DNA of 64,000 nt, from NCBI GenBank assembly GCA_026391455.1, contig JAPLEH010000004.1:62001-126000 (forward strand), read 5' to 3'. The position numbers and the translations under genes are program-made. The notes beneath the pieces were generated by a model. The model searched no databases and was not told the origin of the DNA. It saw only the letters and a program-made list of their open reading frames with translations. Shown here in pieces: positions 1-9,180 of this stretch (its first letter is position 1; every line of letters starts with the position of its first letter). The stretch is from Bacteroidota bacterium. Lineage in GTDB: Bacteria; Bacteroidota; Bacteroidia; Chitinophagales; Chitinophagaceae.

Positions 1-831
1 CGCTTCGGGCAATACGATCCATAAAACCACATAAGCCAGAATGAATGTACCGGTAAGTGAACCTGCTACAATATTGGGAACAAACGAACCTTCTTGAAAG
101 AAAGGCCAGCTCAGCGCGCTGAAAATAATATTGAGTATCAGCGGAGCTGCAAAGATGAGGCGGATCGTATTAGAGCTTTTGCCAAAATAGGCAGCCAAAC
201 CACCAGCCACACCACTGATCATTTTATCATCGGGGTTACGGTATAGTCTTTTACCGGTAAACCCGTCGAGATCTTTGGGTGGCAACACAATCCAAAGAAT
301 AATATATGCCAGGAAACCAAGACCAAATCCGCCAAAACTGATAATGGCAAAAAGAATCCGTATGATAGCCGGATCAATTCCAAGGTAATTAGCAATACCC
401 GAACACACCCCCCCGATCAGTTTATCACCAGTATCCCGATAGAGCCGGGTTCTCTCTCTCTTATGTGAAGTATTGCTGCTTGCAGACGATGTGTTTTTTT
501 CCGAACCAGCATAGGAGGAGGAGGCAGAAGCTGCGGAGGCGGGCGAAGGGCCGGCATTCTCTTTTTCTTCCGCTTCAAAATCTTCTACTCTTCCCATGGA
601 GGTAATGATTTCTTCAATATCATTATCACCAATGGATTCGGCACCCTTACGTACTTTTTCATGCAGCAATTCTGCTATACGGCTTTCGATATCATTTATG
701 ATCTCATCACGGCCTTCTTCGTTAATAAAATAACGGCGGAGGCTTTCAATGTAGGCCTGCAGTTTTTCATATGCAGAGTCTTCAATCGGTATTACTCTTC
801 CGCTGAGATTTATGTTGATGATCTTTTTCAT
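1..831 (-). CDS. PspC-domain membrane protein (partial, 3' end outside window)
   Basis: The reverse strand is open from an ATG at 831 to the window edge (277 codons, no stop), so the C-terminus is missing. The protein starts MKKIININLSGRVIP, then has a charged region of about 70 residues that looks like a regulatory helix bundle. A Ser/Ala-rich linker follows, and then two PspC-like segments, each with the pattern RLYR(D/N)xxDKxIxGVxxG(L/I)AxY(L/F)G and a hydrophobic stretch ending in VLWIVLP. PspC proteins are inner-membrane proteins linked to envelope stress. It lies 34 bp downstream of padR on the same strand, so the two are probably one operon under PadR control. The family call is firm; the function in this phylum is inferred. 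Confidence 0.85.
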   Translation of the reverse strand, partial: MKKIININLSGRVIPIEDSAYEKLQAYIESLRRYFINEEGRDEIINDIESRIAELLHEKVRKGAESIGDNDIEEIITSMGRVEDFEAEEKENAGPSPASAASASSSYAGSEKNTSSASSNTSHKRERTRLYRDTGDKLIGGVCSGIANYLGIDPAIIRILFAIISFGGFGLGFLAYIILWIVLPPKDLDGFTGKRLYRNPDDKMISGVAGGLAAYFGKSSNTIRLIFAAPLILNIIFSALSWPFFQEGSFVPNIVAGSLTGTFILAYVVLWIVLPEA

Positions 832-865
832 ACAAAGGAATTTTTTGGTTGAAGTATGGTTGTAG

Positions 866-1219
866 TTACTGGTTGGTCAGAGGTTCATCTTGTTTTTTCC
901 GGGTAAGGCTGTTTACGCCATTCGATAGTTCATTCCAGGTTTGTTCGAGCTCTCCATAAAAATTTTCTCCTTTTTCGGTTAGAAGAAAATATTTGCGGGG
1001 CGGACCGGAATTGCTTTCCACCCAACGGTAGGTTAGCATTTCTGCATTTTTTAGCCGGGTGAGCAGGGGGTATAGTGTGCCTTCAAAAATCTGAAGGTTT
1101 ACGGATCGCATCTCTTCCACAATATCACTGGGGTAAGCTTCCCCCCGGCGGATGATGGAAAGAATACAAAACTCCAGTATCCCCTTGCGCATCTGACTCT
1201 GTGTGTTTTCAATATTCAT
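866..1219 (-). CDS. PadR-family transcriptional regulator
   Basis: The 117-residue product has the PadR winged helix: ILEFCILSIIRRGEAYPSDIVEEM, then GTLYPLLTRLKNAEML (recognition helix) and a wing with GPPRKYFLLTEKG. PadR proteins are usually repressors, often autoregulatory, that respond to small molecules or envelope signals. The length is typical of the short PadR subfamily 1. It is followed by the pspC gene, a pairing that is common in Bacteroidota, and is preceded by a promoter with an inverted repeat over the -33 box (1243-1286). Autoregulation and control of pspC are inferred from this layout. Confidence 0.93.
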   Translation of the reverse strand: MNIENTQSQMRKGILEFCILSIIRRGEAYPSDIVEEMRSVNLQIFEGTLYPLLTRLKNAEMLTYRWVESNSGPPRKYFLLTEKGENFYGELEQTWNELSNGVNSLTRKKQDEPLTNQ

Positions 1220-1242
1220 GGGATTCTATTTTCAGTTACAAT

Positions 1243-1286
1243 ACAAAGATAGGGCGATGTTTGGTACTATGCAAAACAAAGTACCA
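1243..1286 (-). promoter_or_regulatory. padR promoter with probable PadR operator
   Basis: On the reverse strand there is a TTTG box (plus-strand CAAA 1272-1275), exactly 21 bases, and TATCTTTG (plus-strand 1243-1250). This matches the Bacteroidota TTTG-N19-21-TAnnTTTG consensus. An inverted repeat TGGTACT (1262-1268) / AGTACCA (1280-1286) brackets the -33 box. A repressor bound there would block RNA polymerase, consistent with PadR autoregulation. The boxes are seen directly; operator function is inferred. Confidence 0.7.
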
Positions 1287-1455
1287 TGTTTTTTTAATGA
1301 TCGGAGCAACCACTTGACCATTTTTTGATTTAAATAACTAATTATCATTTACTTATAACGGATTTATTAAAAATAATGAAAAGCGGCTCTTTTGACCAGT
1401 GGTAAATAAAAAGGATAAAAGACCGCTTTTTTGTGGTTTTGGGTTACTTTGGTGT

Positions 1456-2484
1456 ATGCGTCTTTTCTACTTCTTTTTGTTGTCTGCGTTAGCAATTAAC
1501 CTTTTTTCCTGCAGTAATAAACATATAGCCAATCAGTCCCGTTACCAGTTTCATAGTAAGGATGGAAAGCCCGATTATGCTGATCTGAATTATTGGGCTG
1601 CACACCCTTCGATTTGGGATCCCTCCGATAGTGTGCCCCGGCCGCTGCAAAATGAATGGAGGGATACTTCGGTAGATGTTTTTTTTCTTCATCCAACCAT
1701 TTACATCGGTAATAAGCTTTTCGACGGACCCAATGCTGCCATTGATAATGCAAAACTGAATCGCAAAACAGATTATTCCACTATACTGTACCAGGCAAGT
1801 GTATTCAATCAGCAATGCCGGGTATTTGCACCCCGGTACCGGCAGGCGCATATCAGCACATTCTTTCTGACCAATAAAGAGAAGGCAGATGAAATTTTTG
1901 CGCTGGCATATGAAGACCTGAAGAATGCTTTTGAGTATTATTTAAAACATTGGAATAACGGCAGACCCATCATCATCGCATCCCACAGCCAGGGAAGCTT
2001 ACATGCAGAACGACTATTGAAAGAGTATTTTGAAAACAAACCATTAGCCAATAAGCTGGTAGCTGCATACATAATCGGGTGGCCCGTGCCAAAAGAGTAT
2101 ATTTCTTCGATTCCCATTTGTGCCGATTCACTGCAAACCGGGTGTATCTGCACCTGGCGTACGTTCCGAAAAAACTATGTACCCATCTGGCTTCGAAAAG
2201 AGAATGGTAATTCTTTTGTTACCAATCCGCTCAGTTGGAAAACCGATGGCGTGTTTATATCCCGTAACAGCAATAAGGGAAGCATACTCAAAAATTTCAA
2301 TAAGATCGTACCCTATACCACGGATGCGCAAATCAGTAACGGCTTGTTATATACCCGTAAGCCAAAATTTCCAGGTAGCTTTTTGTACCTGACGAAAAAT
2401 TATCATGTGGGAGATATCAATTTGTATTATGTAAATATGCGGGAGAATATCAGCCGCCGTATAGCGATGTACTGGAAAAAATAA
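1456..2484 (+). CDS. DUF3089 alpha/beta-hydrolase-like lipoprotein
   Basis: A 342-residue protein with a lipoprotein signal peptide ending LFSC (Cys19) and a serine-hydrolase nucleophile elbow SHSQG at residues 176-180, in the context IIIASHSQGSLHAERLL. Conserved stretches such as VDVFFLHPTIYIG and CRVFAPRYRQA fit the DUF3089 family, which has an alpha/beta-hydrolase fold and unknown substrates. An upstream in-frame GTG at 1399 would put 19 polar residues before the signal peptide, so the ATG at 1456 is preferred. It converges with the next gene, whose stop is 2 bp away. The reaction is unknown. Confidence 0.85.
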   Translation: MRLFYFFLLSALAINLFSCSNKHIANQSRYQFHSKDGKPDYADLNYWAAHPSIWDPSDSVPRPLQNEWRDTSVDVFFLHPTIYIGNKLFDGPNAAIDNAKLNRKTDYSTILYQASVFNQQCRVFAPRYRQAHISTFFLTNKEKADEIFALAYEDLKNAFEYYLKHWNNGRPIIIASHSQGSLHAERLLKEYFENKPLANKLVAAYIIGWPVPKEYISSIPICADSLQTGCICTWRTFRKNYVPIWLRKENGNSFVTNPLSWKTDGVFISRNSNKGSILKNFNKIVPYTTDAQISNGLLYTRKPKFPGSFLYLTKNYHVGDINLYYVNMRENISRRIAMYWKK

Positions 2485-2485
2485 A

Positions 2486-4111
2486 TCAGTATGTTTTTTT
2501 CAGTTGCCAGATCTGCAAACAATTATATCCGCTCAACGGCCCGGTGAGCCTGACAGAATCACCTGCCCATTTTTCCAGTGCCGGGAGCTTTCTTCCGATC
2601 AATAATACCCGTTTGTCATTTATGAGTGCGGCTTTGAGATCTTTTATTTGAAATTGCTCCAGCGTTTTGTAATACGTAAAAGTAATCAGCCTGTCTTTGT
2701 ATAACAAATTTGTAACCGGATAATCAGTCGGTGTGTCCCAGATATAAAAATAACCTAACGGAAATGAATCATCCGTGGCCACTAATAGTTTATCCTTTAA
2801 TTGCTTCACTTCACGCATGGCACAACGAAACTGCCGGTATTTTTCTTTGTTGCTTTTGTTCTCTTTGTTCAGCCGGACAGAAATCCAGGCCAATGAAAGT
2901 CCCATTAATAATAAAGAACCGTATGACATCACTCTTCTCTGTGTGAACAACCGGTCTTCTTTGGACAACTGAAAAAGCAATGCAAACAATAAGAATAGCA
3001 ATAACCCAAAGTGTAAAGGCAGCGTCATCTTCATATATACAAACAAGTAGCAATGTATGGCGATATAGGCCAGCAAGGCCAATAACCACCGCAAGAAAGC
3101 CCCTTTTTTGCCATTTGCCAGCAGCAATAATATAAACGTGCCTACGACCAACAGGTATACACGCATTTCCACAAAAAACCAGTACAGGCCCGCACGGTCA
3201 TCAGGATTAAATATACTTCGGGTACGCGTTATTTGCTTACTGATGGTGTTGATACGTGTTGTGGAGAATGCAGCAGTATCATATAGAAAAGCAGAGAAGA
3301 AAAACGCCTGCTCCGTACTGTCTCTGAATACACCCGGTGGTATTTCATTTACCAATTGCCTGTTATAGGAGTAAAAGAGTGACTGCCGGAATTGCTCCTG
3401 TTTTTCCCAACCTGAAATATGCCGCTTGTAATACTGAACCTGTTGTTTTTGAAAACCCCATAGTAAAACAACTAAAACCGCATTAACCGATATCCAATAA
3501 AGGAATTGCCTGCGGGGCAGGAGTGTAATGCTCACCGCACCCGATAATAAGATCACCAGCCAGGCTACCTGCATACGAAGCAGACCGGCAAGAATCAGCA
3601 AGACCGAACCGGCAATGATGTTCGCATACTTGCCGGGCCTGCTTTGCAACTGGTGTATCACAAGCGTTGCGCCACCCCAGGCGGCTGTAAAAGCGGCACC
3701 CGTAAAACCAAACGTTAACAGTAGCCTTGTTTCAATCAGTGCAAAGAGTAATGTATAAGTAAGCAGCGCCACCATCCACTTGCAGCGTTTGAGTAAGACA
3801 TACAAGAGAAAAGTACACCCCATAATATGAAAGACCAGCAACACAATAGAGTACCAATTTATGCCCGGATACGTGTTGAAGAGTTCACTTACCAAAGAGC
3901 CCAGTACAGGGTGCCAGCCAAAGTTGTAATGCAGGAGTGCGCTGGGTTTTTCCCCATAGCCACCGCTGAGGGTATACATCAGGTAGGCATCATCCCCGGA
4001 GTTGAGAAGCGGACAAGAAAGCAGCAAAAACAGTGCGAACAACACCACTGTTGTAATACCGGCAAATCGCCAGGGATATTTGGATGCCCATTTCTCTATT
4101 CGTATTTGCAT
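2486..4111 (-). CDS. Polytopic membrane protein, GT-C glycosyltransferase-like
   Basis: The 541-residue protein is mostly hydrophobic, with roughly ten or more membrane segments and a soluble C-terminal tail of about 110 residues. The first extracytoplasmic loop holds an acidic pair (NSGDDAYLMYTLSGG), as GT-C fold glycosyltransferases do, followed by a Trp/His-rich stretch (YNFGWHPVLG). It lies 10 bp downstream of another GT-C-like gene (4122-5633), so the pair are probably co-transcribed and act on lipid-linked sugars at the membrane. No specific family can be assigned; the glycosyltransferase role is inferred from topology and the DD motif. Confidence 0.6.
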   Translation of the reverse strand: MQIRIEKWASKYPWRFAGITTVVLFALFLLLSCPLLNSGDDAYLMYTLSGGYGEKPSALLHYNFGWHPVLGSLVSELFNTYPGINWYSIVLLVFHIMGCTFLLYVLLKRCKWMVALLTYTLLFALIETRLLLTFGFTGAAFTAAWGGATLVIHQLQSRPGKYANIIAGSVLLILAGLLRMQVAWLVILLSGAVSITLLPRRQFLYWISVNAVLVVLLWGFQKQQVQYYKRHISGWEKQEQFRQSLFYSYNRQLVNEIPPGVFRDSTEQAFFFSAFLYDTAAFSTTRINTISKQITRTRSIFNPDDRAGLYWFFVEMRVYLLVVGTFILLLLANGKKGAFLRWLLALLAYIAIHCYLFVYMKMTLPLHFGLLLFLLFALLFQLSKEDRLFTQRRVMSYGSLLLMGLSLAWISVRLNKENKSNKEKYRQFRCAMREVKQLKDKLLVATDDSFPLGYFYIWDTPTDYPVTNLLYKDRLITFTYYKTLEQFQIKDLKAALINDKRVLLIGRKLPALEKWAGDSVRLTGPLSGYNCLQIWQLKKTY

Positions 4112-4121
4112 GTGGGATGGT

Positions 4122-5633
4122 TCATGGTTGATACTGGTATAGATTTAATAATATGGTCGAGTCAACCAGTTCAAATTTATCAAGATTCAGGTTGAAAAAT
4201 TTTTTTTGCGGGCCAGTCTTGTACATTACAAGCCATTTGATCCTTCCATCATACAAGGAACGTTCAAAGTCAGCATAATCATATTTATGCATAGGGTAAC
4301 TCGACAAGATCACAATATCCATTTGTGGCAGTACCGTATGCCGGAATAAGATATTCGCCAGATAACTGTCTGGCGTATAAATATTCAGAAATACAACATA
4401 TTGATCCCCCGGGCTCAGCCCTTGCTTAATTTTTTCTGCAAACGCCTGCTGTTGCAAATAGTACTCCTTTGCCTGTGTTCTTGCCGCTGGAGATACAGCC
4501 TGCGATAAAGGGCCATAAGATGTAAATAGTTTTATCATTAATATTCCGCAAAGTAGTACATGAGGTATATAAAATGATCGGTAACGTACTGAGGTTTTTT
4601 GCTCTGTATAATAAAGGGAAACCAATATCACCAACGTCCACCATTCCGTAAGATAACCGAGATTAGCTCCATTTTTAAGCATCAGAATATTCAGCAACAG
4701 GAATAACAAAACGAGTAGTGTCAGCAAGAGTCGGGATAAAGGCCGGTGATCTTTTCTTAAATAATAAAGACACCCCAGAAACAGTAACAACAGTAGTGTT
4801 CCCTGTTTAAGGTAAAAAGGCCGAACGATCACAGAAAGAAACCAACCAGGACTGATACCATTGTTGATACCCAGCACTACGTTTTTATAAAATAGTTTAA
4901 TGTCAAGAAAAAGAAAAACTAACAGGAGCAGCACACCAACAGTGGCAATATATATGAAACCATACCGCAGAAGCTGAGCTATTTTCTTTTGACTCAGAAG
5001 CCAGGCACCTGCCAACAAAGGAATAACAATCGAAGTTTGTTTGGCAAAAAGGGCCAGCGCGGCCACCATGCTGCTGATAAACAGGAAATTTCGCGATCGC
5101 TTAATGTCGGAATCATACTTTACAGATTGCATCAAATAAAACAGCGAAAGCATAAAAAGAAAATGGTGCAAACTGTCTGGCCTACCATAGGAGGATATCT
5201 CCAGACAAACAAATGTGAGAGCAGCGGCAATAAAGGAATTTATCTTAGTCAGAGAAAGAACCCGCCGCGCAATACTGTATACCACGAAGAGAAAGGCCAG
5301 ATTAAAAAACAGCGATACGCATCTGTTAATAGCAAAAATGGTGAGCAGGTCATCCGGGCCGGTGGAGGTGATCCGGGCCACTGCAGTTACGATATAATAA
5401 TACCCCGGGGAATATTGTGCGATAGCATAAGGAGATTGCTCGGGGTCTGAATAAAGGGTTTGACCATCGAGCAGCCTTTGTATAAAATAAACAACATTCC
5501 CCTCAACCCCACCCACATCCTGCATGGGAAAATAAATAAGGGCTACCCGATAGACTAAAAATACCAGGAACACCAGTGCGGATACGATCCATGTAATCTT
5601 CCCGGCTGCTAATTTAGGGCTCATATCTTTCAT
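4122..5633 (-). CDS. Polytopic GT-C-type glycosyltransferase family protein
   Basis: A 503-residue protein with about eleven predicted membrane helices. After the first helix comes a loop with acidic residues (MQDVGGVEGNVVYFIQRLL) and an aromatic YSPGYYY motif, the arrangement seen in PMT/ArnT-like GT-C enzymes that move sugars from polyprenyl phosphate carriers. The C-terminal 100 residues are soluble. The gene is probably the first of a two-gene operon with 2486-4111. Donor and acceptor are unknown. Confidence 0.65.
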   Translation of the reverse strand: MKDMSPKLAAGKITWIVSALVFLVFLVYRVALIYFPMQDVGGVEGNVVYFIQRLLDGQTLYSDPEQSPYAIAQYSPGYYYIVTAVARITSTGPDDLLTIFAINRCVSLFFNLAFLFVVYSIARRVLSLTKINSFIAAALTFVCLEISSYGRPDSLHHFLFMLSLFYLMQSVKYDSDIKRSRNFLFISSMVAALALFAKQTSIVIPLLAGAWLLSQKKIAQLLRYGFIYIATVGVLLLLVFLFLDIKLFYKNVVLGINNGISPGWFLSVIVRPFYLKQGTLLLLLFLGCLYYLRKDHRPLSRLLLTLLVLLFLLLNILMLKNGANLGYLTEWWTLVILVSLYYTEQKTSVRYRSFYIPHVLLCGILMIKLFTSYGPLSQAVSPAARTQAKEYYLQQQAFAEKIKQGLSPGDQYVVFLNIYTPDSYLANILFRHTVLPQMDIVILSSYPMHKYDYADFERSLYDGRIKWLVMYKTGPQKKFFNLNLDKFELVDSTILLNLYQYQP

Positions 5634-5729
5634 TCTGATGCTGAAAGATAATTCAATTCCCTAAACAGATGTATTCGGTGAAACTATTCTGCGATCATAT
5701 TAATGCTGCATGACCTATTAAGGAAGTTG

Positions 5730-6275
5730 CTAATGTTGATGCACCCATTTTTCCTCTTCAGGACTTATTTTCAACACTGCAAATTTCTTCACGATATTGA
5801 TGGTTGCCTCATCCAGAATATCCACCATATTCTTATACGATGCGTTCTTATCAGGCTTAATCAGTAACATAAGCCCGTTCCTTTTTTCGGTGGTTTTAGG
5901 GTCATTGTCCAGTGCCAGTTGCTTTTGATGGATCACTTTCCGGATACTGTTTTCTCCGGCATAGTTGGCTGTATGGATCGAATTGGAGTTTACTGCATCC
6001 TGCCAGTTGCCAAAGTAATAATACAGACGGTTGTCGGCCGACGGAATGATGGTAAGTGCATACGAATTGCCAATGTCCATTCCGGGGCCATCGGCTGGCA
6101 TATTGAGGGGCATCGCAGCCGGCCGGCGCAGTTCAGTAGTGATCACAAAAAAACTGATCAGCAGAAAGCCCAGGTCTACCATGGGGGTCATATCTATGCT
6201 GCAATTTAATCTTACCGCGCGGCGCACACCGGCCCTTTTGCGGGAGGAGGCCCCGCCATTTTCAATGTTAGTCAT
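5730..6275 (-). CDS. ExbD/TolR-family biopolymer transport protein
   Basis: The 181-residue product has one N-terminal membrane helix with the ExbD signature IDMTPMVDLGFLLISFFVI, where the intramembrane Asp of the proton path is D in MVDL. A periplasmic domain with an aliphatic sheet pattern (LMLLIKPDKNASYKNMVDILDEA) follows. ExbD works with ExbB/TolQ and TonB to couple proton flow to outer-membrane transport. No exbB or tonB neighbour is present, so this is a stand-alone paralogue, which is common in Bacteroidota. Which energizing complex it serves cannot be told. Confidence 0.9.
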   Translation of the reverse strand: MTNIENGGASSRKRAGVRRAVRLNCSIDMTPMVDLGFLLISFFVITTELRRPAAMPLNMPADGPGMDIGNSYALTIIPSADNRLYYYFGNWQDAVNSNSIHTANYAGENSIRKVIHQKQLALDNDPKTTEKRNGLMLLIKPDKNASYKNMVDILDEATINIVKKFAVLKISPEEEKWVHQH

Positions 6276-6429
6276 GGCAATGTTTTTGATAATAAGATGC
6301 TGCAGCTCCTTTATTCCACATCAAATCAGCAGGTCTTCTGATATGAGTCATAATGGGGCTATGTATATCTGTTTAATTTTAGTTGCCATTCATGGATTGT
6401 GATTGGATCATTCACTAAAATTATAACAG

Positions 6430-7263
6430 ATGAAAACGATCATTATCCCCACCGACTTTTCTCCAACTGCCACCAATGCGATGCATTACGGAATAGAGAT
6501 GGCGAAAGCTGTTCAGGCCAGCATCGTACTTTTTCATGCGTACCAGGTGCCCGTCAGTTATGCTGATACACCCGTATTGCTGGTGTCTGTTGCTGACCTG
6601 CAAAAAAATGCAGAGGATCGGATGCAAATACTAAAAGCAGAAGTAGAGCATATCTGCTCTGGGTTGGTAAAAGTGTACAGTGAAACCCGTATGGGCAATA
6701 CAGTTGATGAACTGGAAGATTATTGCGTAAAGATCAACCCCTTTGCTGTAGTGATGGGAGCCAAAGGACATACCGGGTTGGAAAAAATACTGTTTGGCAG
6801 TACCGCCCTTACTGCCATACGTCACCTGAACTGGCCGGTGATATGTATACCTCCTGGTAAGCAATACGGAGAAGGCATACGAAGGATCGGATTTGCCTGT
6901 GATTTTAAGGAAGTGGTGAAGACCACACCGGCAGCCGGAATTAAAAATCTGGTGCAGGCATTAAAAGCGGAGCTGCATGTGCTGAATGTGGATTACCACG
7001 ATAAACATTTTACCCCTTCTACCCCGGAACAATCTGCATTACTACATACGTTGCTGGAGGAATGTAACCCGGTCTATCATTTTATTGAGCATAAGGATGT
7101 GGAAGTTGGCATCAACGATTTTGCAGAAAATAACAACCTGGACCTGATCATTGCCATACCCAAAAAACACAAACTGCTCGAAGGGTTATTCAAGCCCAGT
7201 TCCACCCGGCAACTGGTTTTTCAATCGCATGTGCCAGTGATTTGTATGCATGAGGATAAATAA
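6430..7263 (+). CDS. Universal stress protein, tandem UspA domains
   Basis: A 277-residue protein made of two Usp domains (about 1-140 and 145-277). The first has the hallmark IIPTDFSPTATNAMHYG start and the ATP-binding type GAKGHTGLEKILFGSTAL motif (G-2x-G-9x-G-S/T). The second is degenerate, with HKLLEGLFKPSSTRQLVFQSHVPVICMH at its end. Such proteins are cytoplasmic stress and starvation factors. A shared bidirectional terminator follows at 7330-7359. Confidence 0.93.
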   Translation: MKTIIIPTDFSPTATNAMHYGIEMAKAVQASIVLFHAYQVPVSYADTPVLLVSVADLQKNAEDRMQILKAEVEHICSGLVKVYSETRMGNTVDELEDYCVKINPFAVVMGAKGHTGLEKILFGSTALTAIRHLNWPVICIPPGKQYGEGIRRIGFACDFKEVVKTTPAAGIKNLVQALKAELHVLNVDYHDKHFTPSTPEQSALLHTLLEECNPVYHFIEHKDVEVGINDFAENNNLDLIIAIPKKHKLLEGLFKPSSTRQLVFQSHVPVICMHEDK

Positions 7264-7329
7264 TGTGACCGTTGCGGGGAGTATTGGCAAATTGAAATGA
7301 TTGCTTTAGTCAACGGACGCCGAATAAAA

Positions 7330-7359
7330 ATAAAAGGGCCAACATTCAGGCCCTTTTAT
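7330..7359. terminator. Bidirectional intrinsic terminator between usp and asnS
   Basis: A perfect 11-bp stem, ATAAAAGGGCC (7330-7340) / GGCCCTTTTAT (7349-7359), with an 8-base loop. The A/T-rich stem ends give a U-run on either strand. It lies between the convergent usp and asnS genes and can serve both. Confidence 0.8.
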
Positions 7360-7382
7360 CATGTACGTATATTCGAATCATA

Positions 7383-8828
7383 TTAGAATTCTGCACTGCC
7401 TGGTGTTCGCGGAAAGGCGATTACGTCACGGATATTGGTCATACCGGTTACAAACTGCACCATCCGTTCAAAGCCCAGGCCAAAGCCAGCATGAGGCACG
7501 GTACCGAATCGGCGTGTATCGAGATACCACCAGAGTTCTTCGGCGGGGATATGCATTTCTGCCATCCGTTGTTCGAGTTTATCAAGTCGTTCTTCCCGTT
7601 GTGAACCACCTACGATCTCCCCAATACCGGGAGCCAGAATATCCATAGCAGCTACTGTTTTTCCATCTTCATTCTGCCGCATATAGAAAGCCTTGATCTC
7701 TTTGGGATAGTTGGAAAGGATCACCGGTTTTTTAAAATGTTTCTCTACGAGGTAGCGTTCATGCTCACTCTGCAGGTCCATGCCCCACCCGGTGATCTCA
7801 TATTGAAATTTCTTTTTCTTGTTGTAATTGCTTTCGCGTAAGATATCAATTGCTTCGGTATAGGTAATGCGTTCGAAGTTATTGTTCAGTACAAATTCGA
7901 GTTTTTCAATCAGGCCGAGTTCGCTGCGTTTGTCCTGGGGTAATTGTTTTTCTTCATCAGCCAGCCGTTGTGCGAGAAATTCAAGGTCTTCGCGGTTGTG
8001 CTCCATGGCATGCCGTATGATGTATTTGATGAATTCTTCAGCAAGATTCATATTGTCTTCCAGGTCATAGAAAGCCATTTCAGGTTCGATCATCCAGAAT
8101 TCTGCGAGGTGACGGGCGGTATTACTGTTTTCTGCACGGAAGGTGGGGCCGAAGGTATAGATATCGCCAAAGGCGGTAGCACCCAATTCTCCTTCGAGCT
8201 GCCCGCTCACCGTAAGATTGGTAGTGCGTCCGAAGAAATCTTCTTTGAAGTTGATGGATCCATCTTCGTTTTTGGGCGCCGTGCCATCCAGGGGCAGGGT
8301 GGTAACCCGAAACGTTTCACCAGCACCTTCTGCATCACTGGCGGTAATGATGGGTGTATGCATGTACACAAATCCTTTTTCGTTGAAAAATTTATGTACG
8401 GCAAAAGCAAGGGCATGACGCACCCGGAATACGGAACCAAATGTGTTGGTGCGAAAACGCAGATGTGCTTTTTCCCGGAGATATTCGAGAGTAGGTCTGT
8501 TTTTAAGTTGCAACGGATATTTTTCAGCATCGCAATCACCCAATACTTCAATAGAAATGGCATTCAGGTCCATCTTCTGTCCTTTTCCGAGCGAAGCATC
8601 AACAGTGCCTGTTACTTTTAATGAAGCGGAAGTGGTAATTCGTTTGAGCAGTTCTTCTTCAAATTTTCCAAGCGAAGCCACCACCTGCAGATTATTATTG
8701 GTACTGCCGTCATTCAATGCAATGAATTGATTATTGCGGAAGCTGCGCACCCATCCCATTACCGTTACAGTTTGTCCCGCAGGTTCCTGTGCCAGCAGTT
8801 CTTTTATTTTAATCCGTTTGTTAAACAT
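7383..8828 (-). CDS. asnS: Asparaginyl-tRNA synthetase
   Basis: The 481-residue product charges tRNA-Asn. It has an N-terminal OB-fold anticodon-binding domain ([25 protein letters not shown]) and a class II catalytic core with [24 protein letters not shown] (motif 2 region) and the motif 3 stretch [12 protein letters not shown] near residue 450. A longer in-frame reading adds 28 residues upstream, but [12 protein letters not shown] at 8828 matches the normal family start. It is convergent with usp and divergent from rho. Confidence 0.97.
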   Translation of the reverse strand: MFNKRIKIKELLAQEPAGQTVTVMGWVRSFRNNQFIALNDGSTNNNLQVVASLGKFEEELLKRITTSASLKVTGTVDASLGKGQKMDLNAISIEVLGDCDAEKYPLQLKNRPTLEYLREKAHLRFRTNTFGSVFRVRHALAFAVHKFFNEKGFVYMHTPIITASDAEGAGETFRVTTLPLDGTAPKNEDGSINFKEDFFGRTTNLTVSGQLEGELGATAFGDIYTFGPTFRAENSNTARHLAEFWMIEPEMAFYDLEDNMNLAEEFIKYIIRHAMEHNREDLEFLAQRLADEEKQLPQDKRSELGLIEKLEFVLNNNFERITYTEAIDILRESNYNKKKKFQYEITGWGMDLQSEHERYLVEKHFKKPVILSNYPKEIKAFYMRQNEDGKTVAAMDILAPGIGEIVGGSQREERLDKLEQRMAEMHIPAEELWWYLDTRRFGTVPHAGFGLGFERMVQFVTGMTNIRDVIAFPRTPGSAEF

Positions 8829-9180
8829 AATGATTTGCTTAGGGCGGCAAAGATAGTTACTGGAGGGGGTTGTTGTGAATACATTCAGTGTGTTTCTGCA
8901 ATTGGCCGCCATCCCAAAAATTGCTGTTCTATGAAAAGTTTCTCTTTTTTGGTTTTAGTAGCTTTTGCTTAACTCCAAACAACTACAAGCCCCAAAACCC
9001 CAAAAATTTTTGATTTTCAGGATTTAACCGTATACTTGCATCGGAAATGGGCAGATAAGTATAGTGTTCTCCCGGACTTCAGTTCATCTTTACCCGCCGA
9101 TTTCATTCAAAATAAATTCAAATTTTTTTCAGATTTCAAGCTTTTTCACCACAGGTTGTGACTAACCTCCAATTTTTTTT
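8829..9180. promoter_or_regulatory. asnS-rho divergent intergenic region with rho promoter and leader
   Basis: The 352-bp gap holds no convincing gene. On the plus strand, TTTG (9009-9012), 18 bases and TATACTTG (9031-9038) form a near-consensus Bacteroidota promoter, leaving an untranslated leader of about 135 bases before rho. A long leader fits the known autoregulation of rho by attenuation in other bacteria, but no clear attenuator hairpin is visible. The asnS promoter must lie in the left part; its boxes are not obvious. Confidence 0.55.
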
